NCBI GenBank assembly: GCA_947184155.2
Contig: CAMXCT020000808.1
Location: 57,501 to 121,500, forward strand
DNA length: 64,000 bases
Direction of reading: 5' to 3'
Source: Cladocopium goreaui
Taxonomy: Eukaryota; Sar; Dinophyceae; Suessiales; Symbiodiniaceae
A program made the translations under genes and the position numbers. Positions 23,491 through 32,480 of this stretch are shown piece by piece (position 1 is the first letter of the stretch; each line of letters starts with the position of its first letter). A model generated the notes under the pieces. It did no database searches. It was not told the origin of the DNA and saw nothing but the letters and a program-made list of their open reading frames with translations.

Positions 23491-23816
23491 CGCTGAATTG
23501 AAGAAGTTTGTTCCAGAGACATCCCATGAAGGAGCGATATTGGAGACTTCGGCCACCCGATTTGGCAGTGGGTCAAAACCCTGGTACCCCTGGTGAACAT
23601 CAAAATAGCTGGTAAATGGATGTTCATCCCACTATAGTAATGTATCTATAGGTATTGATCCATAGCCGATTTGTCTCCTTCTTGCCACTCCAGAAGCTGG
23701 TGCCCTCTCCGGTATCTGAGCTCTTCTCATATTGCCAGCCGCCCGACAAATAGAGTTTGGCAATGTCCTCAGCAGCAGCTGGATTCCAGATGCGAAGCAT
23801 TGCGAAGCCGCAGTTT
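23491..23816 (-). CDS. Host exon split by a 101-bp insertion
   Basis: Acceptor ACCTTTCAG (AG at 23817-23818). The frame runs NCGFAMLRIWNPAAAEDIAK ... FWSGKKETNR to 23666, is interrupted by the element at 23565-23665, and resumes at 23564 as RVAEVSNIAPSWDVSGTNFF to a GTAATATC donor at 23490. Removing the insert and one 8-bp duplicate (109 bp) restores one frame. As it stands the frame meets a stop inside the insert unless that is spliced. Function unknown. Confidence 0.58.
23565..23665. mobile_element. Family 8 element with 8-bp target duplication
   Basis: Flanked on both sides by CCGATTTG (23557-23564 and 23666-23673). Ends GCAGTGGGTCAAAACC / GGTATTGATCCATAG are weakly inverted. Other copies: 39160-39258 and 44030-44127. 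An 8-bp duplication is typical of hAT-type DNA transposons. Confidence 0.82.
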
Positions 23817-24399
23817 CTGAAAGGTATTCCAAAAGTCAAATTCAGGACAGTAAATTCGGTTAATATGGTTAGTATGCCACCATTTGATTAGGATTTAATT
23901 TATGGTTAATATGCCACCAGGACTAAATTCTGGTTAGGACTAAATTGAAAGGTATTTTAATCCTAAAATGTGGTTTTTGTATGCCACCATTGGTCAATTA
24001 AATCAATTATGATCCATGGTGGTCAAATCATCTGAAATTGGCAATCTTGAGGTATACTCCACCAAGCTGGTGCCGTTGATGAATCTCTGGTATCCCTATG
24101 AAATATCCCCATGATTTTTGATGGGATTTGATCCCTGAAATCCACATGATTTGACCCCCGGAACCCACCATTGATGGTGAAATCCTCACAACTTTCATGG
24201 AAGATATGTTACAATCCCATGGATCTTCCCATATTCCGATATGGCCCGTGAAAAAAAAACATGGTATTCCTATGGTTTCCCCACTTTTCACCTTGAAATT
24301 CACCATGAAATCCGACATCAGAGACGCCTCCCGCACCGAGGGAAGCAAGTCACCGTTCCCACCAGATCGTCCAGCATGATGAAACCAGCTTCCTCGACA

Positions 24400-26760
24400 T
24401 GCCAAATACCTCGATCCAGTTGTGGTTTTATACCACTAATATAGATATAACATAGATACAATATATAAATAGATGGGTAGATATTTTCATGCAGCTATCT
24501 TTCTTCATGTATCTATATATACAAGCAATGCAGCATGCATACAAAATATTGTCATATATATATAATAGATAAACATATTAGATGATATGGGGCCATATTA
24601 GATGTTTCTCTGTGTGAAATCAGCTTGGCAAATCAGATAATCCAACAGGGATGAACCCTGGGGTTTTCTGTCATGACCTCAATGGCTCCGAAAAAACCTC
24701 TCAAACATCCAGAAATCCGCAGTGACATTGTGTGGCAAAGCTTCATTTGTATGGCATTTTCATCATATTTTCATCATTTTCCCCAAGTCAAAGTCCAAGT
24801 TGTTCGGTTGATGAAACTGGCCCCTTAGCCCCGAGGCAGTGCCTTGGGCCACCCTTAAAGATCCAATCCAAGGCGCAGTTAAAAGTGCCATCGGGTGATC
24901 CACAGGAACCTCCAGGTTGCTCCTCGAGACGAGAGGAGCATCCAGAGATAATTGGGATATTATTGGAATAATCATAAGCATATGAATGGTGATTAATGGT
25001 GATTAATGGTGATTAATGGTGATCAATGGTGATTAATGGTGATTTATGGTGATTAATGGGATATTAATGATGGTGATTAATTAATGAGATATTAATGGTG
25101 GTGACATATGATTGGGATATTAATGGGTGATTAATGGGATGAATGGGACATGATACCAGTGTACCAGTGACCAGTAAAGTGATAATTTGTTGGTGTGTTT
25201 TGTCCTGCCCGAATACGCTCGACAAGAATGACAAGTTTAGAATGTCACAGCCACAGCAACTTGAGTTTGGTGTTTATTTCGATTATCTTCATTATTTTTC
25301 ATTGACATTATTGATATTCACTGATTTTCCTTGCTCCAAGACTTGACAACCCGTCTAACAAGTTGATTTTCTCCGGGAACGTATTGTTCTCTTTGAACAT
25401 GTTCTGCAAACCATTTGGGAATTGTTTTTGGCGGAACTCCTTGAGGCATTCAGCAGTCCTTGGATTAACTGCGGTCCGCACAACTCAAGGGGGTGAAGGA
25501 GTTGCTTGGTGCGTGCATTTGAAATCGCTGATTCACAAGACGTGTTTGTTTAATGGTGTTTGTGCTTGCAGCATGAAATGTGGTTTCAATCTGCCCGAAA
25601 CATCTCTTCAGCAAATCGTTATATAATCATACCAAATATGGCCGAAGGGGGGAAAACGCAACGGATGGAAATTTGCGAAGCCAGGTCATGAAGATGATAA
25701 AATGCCACGGTTCCCCACCGACAATGTGTTTTACACCAGAGATTTTGAGGCGAAAAATTCCAATCATGAAAACAGACGTCTAAAAAAAGGGTTCGCTCTC
25801 AGGAAAAATGTACCGGAAACCCCGTTTGATGGTTAAATTGGAATGGAAATGTCCTGTAAAGTCTCCCACAAACCATTTCCTGTTTCACCAAAATTTGTGG
25901 TATACACATTTATGAAACCCCAAACAATAGCGTGCTATGGTTTTTTGTTTTTCACATTGAGGGTATGGTTCATTTTTTTTTAAATTTCTTTTGGTATGGG
26001 AATGGTTGTACTTTTTGGGAATCTGCAGCAAATTGACTAATTTGGGAAAATGTGGCAATTCCTTTTGTAAAATCCAAAGCACAGTGTTGGAATTATTGTT
26101 GGAGAATCCGCCAAGTGATAATGTTTGGTATCTAAATTGTTGGTACCATCCCCAAGTTTTCATTATCAAAGCATCCCCGGTTGGTTGGTTAATGGTTGGT
26201 TAATGGTTCATGTTGTTTGGTAAAATCATAACGGGGGTTCTTAAAGAACGATGACTGATTAACCAAACTGATAATTCTTGGAAAATCCCCAAGCAATCAA
26301 CGTGGACAAACCCCGAAAATTGCGTTCATGTGGGGATAGTTACCCCAACCCTGGCCATTCCAGTGACGTCGCGACGTGAAATTGAAATGCAATCCATCCA
26401 AATTATTCCTATTATATCCCATTATATCTTAGTGAAATTACCAGTTAACCATCGTAAATCCATGATTCCAAGTATCCTCCGGTAATCAAACATGGCAATG
26501 GTAAATCCCTAATAAATGGGTTTCAATGGTATTCAATGGTAAAATCATCTAAACGGGGGGTTCCATTGCCACGTTTGATTATTGGTATCCCATTAATATC
26601 CCATTAATGTCTTATTGTAATATCACTTTAAATCATTATTATCCATTATTATCCAATATTGTACCAGTAGTGCCGCACAAGGCCGCGGCGGAAGTTTCGA
26701 AGATAGGAAACCTATAGATGAGGTGAGTTGTTGCGATTCATGGATGGCAACGCGAACTGA
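24400..26760. other. No supported gene; GTGATTAATGGT array
   Basis: A 12-bp array (GTGATTAATGGT and variants) covers 24985-25140. A family 1-related inverted repeat (ATCCTCCGGTAATCAAAC ... CCACGTTTGATTATTGG) lies at 26474-26590. A family 4 relative is near 25801-25880. Open frames are short and lack splice support. Confidence 0.55.
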
Positions 26761-26779
26761 TGGACCGAAAGGTGGCTGA

Positions 26780-26972
26780 GGCTCTGAGTCTCTCTCTATG
26801 TTTCTCTGTCTCCTTCTTTGTGTGTGCGTGTGTCTCTCTCTCTCTCTCTCTCCCCATCTATTCGTCTATCTATCTATCTATTTATCTATCTATCTGCCTA
26901 TCTGTCTATCTGTCTATCTGTCTCTCTATCTATCTATCTATCTATCTATCTGTCTGTCTATCTATCTATCTA

Positions 26973-27008
<36 letters not shown>

Positions 27009-27489
27009 TCTATCTGACCACCTCTCTGTCTGTCTATCTATCTATCTGTCCATCTGTCTATCTATCTGTCTATCTGTCTATCTGTCTCTCTACCTTCCTA
27101 TCTCTCTATCCATCTATCCATCTATCCGTGTATCTGTCTATCTATCTATCTATCTACCTATCTATCTATCTATCTATCTATCGATCGATCTACCCCTCCA
27201 TCCATCCATCCATCCATCCATCCATCTATTTCTTTTATCTGTCTGTCTGTCTGTCTATCTATCTGTTTATCTATCTTTCTTTCCATCCATCTATCTATAC
27301 ATCTATCTTTTTTGTCTATCTATCTGTCTATCTGTCTATCTATCTTTCTGACTATCCATCTTTCTGTCTATGCGTCTTTCTATGCATCTATCTATTATCC
27401 ATCTATCTCACTATCTGCCGATCTGCCTATCTGACTATCTGGCTATCTATCTGTATGTCTATCTGTCCGTCTATCTGTCTGTCTCTCTG

Positions 27490-27527
<38 letters not shown>

Positions 27528-27616
27528 TGTCTATCTTTCTATCTATCTCTCTCTCTCTTTCACTACCTATCTAAATATCTCTCTAACTATCTATCTGTGT
27601 GTGTGTGTCTGTCTTT
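26780..27616. repeat. (TCTA/TCTG)n microsatellite
   Basis: Over 800 bp of tetranucleotide repeats with TC-dinucleotide stretches and a terminal (GT)n. The long Tyr/Leu/Ser/Ile frames across it are artefacts of the repeat. Confidence 0.97.
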
Positions 27617-28565
27617 GAAGTGGAATTTGACAGGTCCAAAACGCAGTAATTCTGCAAGACGTCCTAAAAACATGGGAGTTGACACCTGCAAAAGACAAAA
27701 TTTTGCGAGACTTCTTTCCAAAATGGAAAGTTGAGTGCAGAGCTGACGGCCTCGTACCAGTGCATTTTGCGATTTTTCCGCCCCATCTGTCTAAAGTATT
27801 GTGCCCATCACGAAAAAGTGAAGGCAGGTCATGCGAAATGCTGCACCTGTCACGACCTTCGAACATCTCTGATGAACATTGACATGTCTCTTGCACTGTG
27901 CCTGCCATGCAAAATGTCTCTTTCCAGATCCTCTTCAAAAGCCCCACGCCTGCCATCGTTTTTTGCAACTGCTGCAAAACCCTCACATTTTGTTCACTTT
28001 TGGCAAGATGCAGAATCCATTGCGCCTGCCACATAAGGGGCGAACATGTGGCGCGTTTGGCATGTTCACTTAGACATGCGCTTAGCACCACAATGGAATG
28101 CACTTTTTTGACATCTCAACTTCCAAAATGTTCCAAACCCGATCTGCTTTTAGCTTTTTGACTTCGACGTGTTCTTCGCGCCACAGCAGCGCGCACTTTT
28201 CGACATCTTAACTGCTCCGACACTAAGTGCTTTAACCATTTTGACTTCGAAATGTTCTTCGCGCAACAGCAGCCATCTTCCAAAACTGCTCCGAACATGG
28301 TGTGTTTTGCACGTTTTTCTAAATTTGCTTCGCACCACAGCGGCGTGCATTTTTTGTCTCTGATTTCCCCTGATGGCTCCGCACCCCCTGCTTTAGCGAG
28401 CCTACTTTTCGGCCCTCTGGAGCCACAAAACATTGGAAAAACAAAGTGCTTCGCGACTTTTCTACTTTTTCGCGCACCTTGATCTTCTTTCTGCTGACTC
28501 CCTTTTTTCCGGCTCTTCCCACCACTGTTGCTGCATCTGTCCATAAGTCGGAAGTTTGACTTCAA
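27617..28565. repeat. Degenerate dispersed repeat with ~80-bp internal units
   Basis: Motifs such as TTCTTCGCGCCACAGCAGCG recur at 28171, 28253 and (weaker) 28327, with TTTTGACTTCGA-type spacers. Minus-strand frames (QAQWILHLAKSEQNVRVLQQ; CCGAKNTSKS) look like conceptual translations I associate with dinoflagellate dispersed repeats. Not a gene on present evidence. Confidence 0.55.
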
Positions 28566-28696
28566 ACCTTCCTTCGATGACCATTAACTATAGATATATA
28601 CATCGTTAATCTCCCATTAATATCCCAGTAATATCCCATCATAAACCACTCTTCTCCCGTGATGACAATCATAATTCATCACTGTCCCATTATTGA

Positions 28697-28802
28697 TACC
28701 CTCTGGTAAACTAACATAACTATGGAAAATCACCATTTTTAATGGGAAAATCCACTATTTCTATGGCCATTTTCAATAGCTATGTTAGTTTACCAGAGGG
28801 TA
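28697..28802. mobile_element. Family 1 inverted-repeat element
   Basis: Near-consensus copy with perfect TACCCTCTGGTAAACTAAC / GTTAGTTTACCAGAGGGTA ends. Confidence 0.92.
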
Positions 28803-28828
28803 TCCCATTACTATCCCAGTTCTCCCAG

Positions 28829-28918
28829 TTAGCGCTGCGGCCATGCGGCTTCGCCGGGCCCCCCTGCGGCGCCTTTGAGGTGAAGGGCATCGAAGGACAG
28901 CGGCCCGGCCACGATGTC
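28829..28918 (-). CDS. Candidate terminal exon between two family 1 elements
   Basis: GC-rich island of about 150 bp between two family 1 copies. After ACTTCAG (AG at 28919-28920) the minus frame gives 29 codons (DIVAGPLSFDALHLKGAAGG...) and a TAA, with nearly all codons G/C-ending. Other frames are also open. Unrecognised. Confidence 0.42.
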   Translation of the reverse strand, partial: DIVAGPLSFDALHLKGAAGGPGEAAWPQR

Positions 28919-28955
28919 CTGAAGTGTTGGAGACGCCCTGGAGGATCATCCCACT

Positions 28956-29059
28956 TACCCTCTGGTAAACTAACATAGCTATGGAAAATCATCATGTTCA
29001 ATGGGAAAATCCACTATAAATGGTCATGTTCAATAGCTATGTTAAATTACCAGAGGGTA
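28956..29059. mobile_element. Family 1 inverted-repeat element
   Basis: TACCCTCTGGTAAACTAAC ... GTTAAATTACCAGAGGGTA. Confidence 0.9.
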
Positions 29060-29221
29060 CCCATCATTAGGGATATGGCTTTTATAATATATAATGATAT
29101 ATCTGGAATATATTAGGGATATGGATATTATATATGGATATATCATTATTATTAGGGATATGGAATAATAATGGATATTTCAAAGGGTTTATAATGATAT
29201 ATCTGGGTAAATTATGATATA

Positions 29222-29337
29222 TACCCTCTCTGGTAAATTAACCGTTCGACCCTGGCAGATACTGTAGGTTGGAAGATGAGTGAAACCACTAGAAATTGAT
29301 GATTTTCAGGGTCCAACTGTTAATTTACCAGAGAGTA
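29222..29337. mobile_element. Family 1-like element, divergent centre
   Basis: TACCCTCTCTGGTAAATTAA ... TTAATTTACCAGAGAGTA with an unrelated GTTCGACCCTGG interior. Confidence 0.7.
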
Positions 29338-29863
29338 AATTGGGATATGATGAGATTTTTGGTGAGATGATGTTCATAGATTATGAAGATAATGGGATAT
29401 GATCATAGCCATATATCAATTGGGATGAAGATAATCAGCTAGTTCATTGATGGATTCAAGCCACATAATGATGATTTATAATTAATGATTTATAATGATT
29501 TATAATTTATGGATGACAATGGGATATAATATTTATATATATATATACTATTATAAATATGTATATATATATTACTGGGATGTTCATTTGGATCATGGAA
29601 CATCAATGGACACTACTCCCCTCCGGCAATCAACCGTGGCGATATCTAATACATGTCTGGTGATCTTTTTGACATGGCGACTAACGTATGAATTACGAAT
29701 GGCCTTTATAGTATGATGGGGATGTTTTGTATAGTACAATGGTGATTTTGAAGATTGATACTGGAGGGAATGAGGTCTGAACATCTAGACATCAAATATT
29801 AATGGTGATCTAATGGTGATCTAAACCAACCTGGATAATGATAGTAATCACCGTTGTTTTAGC

Positions 29864-30751
29864 TAACGCCGCCCGTAGAGACGCGGCGACTTTTAACGTT
29901 TTTTTTGTCTTCCGATGTTTCTTGTGGGTATGGGGATGGGTGGGGTGATGTTAACGTTCGTGTTAACTTGCAGGCTTTCTGCACACTATGTCGATCACGT
30001 TGCTTGGGTTGGGTATGGGGATGGGTGGGGTGATGTTAACGTTCGTGTTAACTTGCACGCTTTCTGCACACTATGTCGATCACGTTGCTTGGGTTGGGTA
30101 TGGGGATGGGTGGGGTGATGTTAACGTTCGTGTTAACTTGCACGCTTTCTGCACACTATGTCGATCACGTTGCTTGGGTTGGGTATGGGGATGGGTGGGG
30201 TGATGTTAACGTTCGTGTTAACTTGCACGCTTTCTGCACACTATGTCGATCACGTTGCTTGGGTTGGGTATGGGGATGGGTGGGGTGATGTTAACGTTCG
30301 TATTAACTTGCACGCTTTTTGCACACTATGTCGATCACGTTGCTTGGGTTGGGTATGGGGGTGGGTGGGGTGATGTTAACGTTCGTTTTAACTTGTACGC
30401 TTTCCGCACACCAACCAGTGGAATGGAATGACAGAGGGATTTTGAACACTGCTCACATATAATACATATATTTATATATATATATTATACATAGATGTAT
30501 GGATGTATAGATGTATGTTTGTGTATGCATATGTATTAGTATATATATATATGCACATTTAATATGTATGTTTACATGTATGTTTATATGTATGTGTATG
30601 TGTATGTTTATATGTATGTGTACGTGTATGTTTATATGTATGTGTACGTGAACAACAATGGCAAAGACCTTTGGACAGCTGTGCCACATGTCTTGGAGCA
30701 CATCCGAGAAGGAAGAGTTAAAAAGAGCCCGCGTCTTTACGGGCGGCGTTA
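29864..30751. mobile_element. 35-bp inverted repeats enclosing a minisatellite
   Basis: 29864-29898 and 30717-30751 are imperfect inverted copies (TAACGCCGCCCGTA(G/A)AGACGCG...). Between them lie the 85-bp array and a GTATGT-type simple repeat. No transposase frame inside. Confidence 0.7.
29926..30412. repeat. 85-bp tandem repeat, about 5.7 copies
   Basis: Units start at 29926, 30011, 30096, 30181, 30266 and 30351 and are nearly identical. Each contains GTTAACGTTCGTGTTAAC, a near-palindrome. Open frames across it rotate because 85 is not a multiple of three. Confidence 0.96.
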
Positions 30752-30839
30752 CCTTTATTTTAGTATGTATATATATATATATTGCTAGTTGGATTTAGTT
30801 AAGTTAAGTTAGACAACTATTATATATTCGTATATATAT

Positions 30840-31110
30840 AAAGACTCACCTGGTTTCCGCCCTCTTTTGCTCAGCAAGGTCTGGTTTGTCAATTTAAATA
30901 CAAAATAGAACGGGAAAAAAACACCCCAAAACACACCACCGGGAAACCTTATCCCAAAACGCCCCTAGAGGGCCCCGGCCAAGCCCGAGAAACACCCCTA
31001 GCCAAGGCGTTTAAGGGTTTTTTCCTTTCTGTCCGGCCATGCCCAAGAGCAGAAAGGGTCTGACCCTTTGATCGCACCCTTGTGCGCATAACTTTTTGGT
31101 GTCTTTTCTG
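30840..31110 (-). repeat. Split repeat B2
   Basis: 271 bp, differing from B1 (31204-31474) at a single base in the poly-A/C tract. It forms the 3' outer end of the element. Confidence 0.97.
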
Positions 31111-31133
31111 GGTGGGAGCAAAAAAAGGGGGGG

Positions 31134-31203
31134 CCTTGAAGCCGAAACTGCGGATGAGTCGGGCAATCACCGTGTTCGTCTTTAAGCACGGGGGCGTACA
31201 ACC
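31134..31203 (-). repeat. Split repeat A2
   Basis: 70 bp, identical to A1 (38783-38852). It abuts B1 directly, so the A2/B1 junction copies what end-to-end joining of the element's outer ends would give. Confidence 0.97.
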
Positions 31204-31474
31204 AAAGACTCACCTGGTTTCCGCCCTCTTTTGCTCAGCAAGGTCTGGTTTGTCAATTTAAATACAAAATAGAACGGGAAAAAACCACCCCAAAACACAC
31301 CACCGGGAAACCTTATCCCAAAACGCCCCTAGAGGGCCCCGGCCAAGCCCGAGAAACACCCCTAGCCAAGGCGTTTAAGGGTTTTTTCCTTTCTGTCCGG
31401 CCATGCCCAAGAGCAGAAAGGGTCTGACCCTTTGATCGCACCCTTGTGCGCATAACTTTTTGGTGTCTTTTCTG
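31204..31474 (-). repeat. Split repeat B1
   Basis: 271 bp. It encodes the last ~50 residues of the recombinase frame and is repeated as B2. Confidence 0.97.
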
Positions 31475-32480
31475 CTGTTTCCAACGTCCCCTGCCCTGTG
31501 AGCTCTGCGACACTGGCTCAAGTGCAGGCAAGGGTACAGTGAGACTACGGAGATACTGCTGACGTAAAGTGGTTGCAAATGGACTCCAACGTACTTTCAA
31601 TTCGGCAAGGACGGCCATGCCTTGGTTAACATAAATTCGTGCCGTCTTCTGAGACTGCCAACGGCCGGCGACCAGCAACCGGTCAAAGGCCCCATGCTGG
31701 GTAAAAGCATGGGTTGCGCCCCCCCGCCGTAGGGAATACGGTCGAAAATCCCACTGGTGAAAAGAGAGAGCTTTCAAAGAATCAGCGAATTGCTTCCGCC
31801 ATTTGTGGGCGGGTCCTGCTAAACTGAGGGATTTAGATTTTCCTTGGGTCCATTGAAAGAGGCGGCGGCAGACATCCTCCACATGAATTGTAACGCTCTC
31901 TGCAGCGCCGTGCCGCTTGCCCGCCTTGGTTAACCCAAGTGAAATCACTGCTGGGCCACGTGGGTTTTTAACCGACACATGAGCTCCAGTAAGAGATAAA
32001 ATCTCTCCAGTACGCAGGAGACCAAAGAAGCCCAACAAAAGGGTAAGGGCAAAGGAATGCCATTCTTTAAAAAGGGCATATCCTACCATCGCCTCAAGCA
32101 TATCCAAAGGAAGTGGAGGAGCCCTGTTTGGGACCTCATGTGTCACCCAAGCTTTCAGCAAGCGCCAACTTTCTGGCAGCTTTCCCTTCATATGAGGGTG
32201 GGCATCTTGAAGACCAGCCAAGATATTTGACGCGGTACTGCGCCCAGCCCCCGACGCCCATAAAAACTCCAGGTAGTCAGCCACTACAGAATCTAACTTA
32301 GCGGCAGTGTGGGGCAGAATCAGATTCTCTGACCTCAAATATTCGAAGAAATCATCCAAAGCAGCCTTATACCCGTTGCTTGGTAACAGGTTGAACCGTC
32401 AACGATCGCAAAGGTCCTAATTTTTTTCGCATCTGTACTCTTGCTTCTTGCGTGGCGCCTTCAAGATGCCTTTTCGGCAT
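31313..32480 (-). CDS. Tyrosine recombinase, apparent +1 frame break
   Basis: Integrates the circular DNA copy. From the 348-residue open part (32359 down): box I Arg116 in LLRTGE, box II YSLR (Tyr208, Arg211) where many relatives have H-x-x-R, Trp234 in AGRW, and the nucleophile Tyr243 in RIYVN. That part lacks an ATG and follows a TGA at 32401. The N-terminus is in another frame from ATG 32480 (MPKRHLEGATQEARV...VTKQR), overlapping the end of pol by 20 bp. The two halves meet at CAACGGGTATAAG near 32374 with one extra base, either a real frameshift, a programmed shift or an assembly error. The tail is encoded in B1. Confidence 0.9.

Noticed and set aside
26760-27618. Long Tyr/Leu/Ser/Ile open frames (up to 258 residues)
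   Set aside because: They are translations of a tetranucleotide repeat; several frames are open at once.
29915-30431. Overlapping 62-71-residue frames with identical sequence
   Set aside because: Products of the 85-bp tandem repeat; the frame rotates between units.
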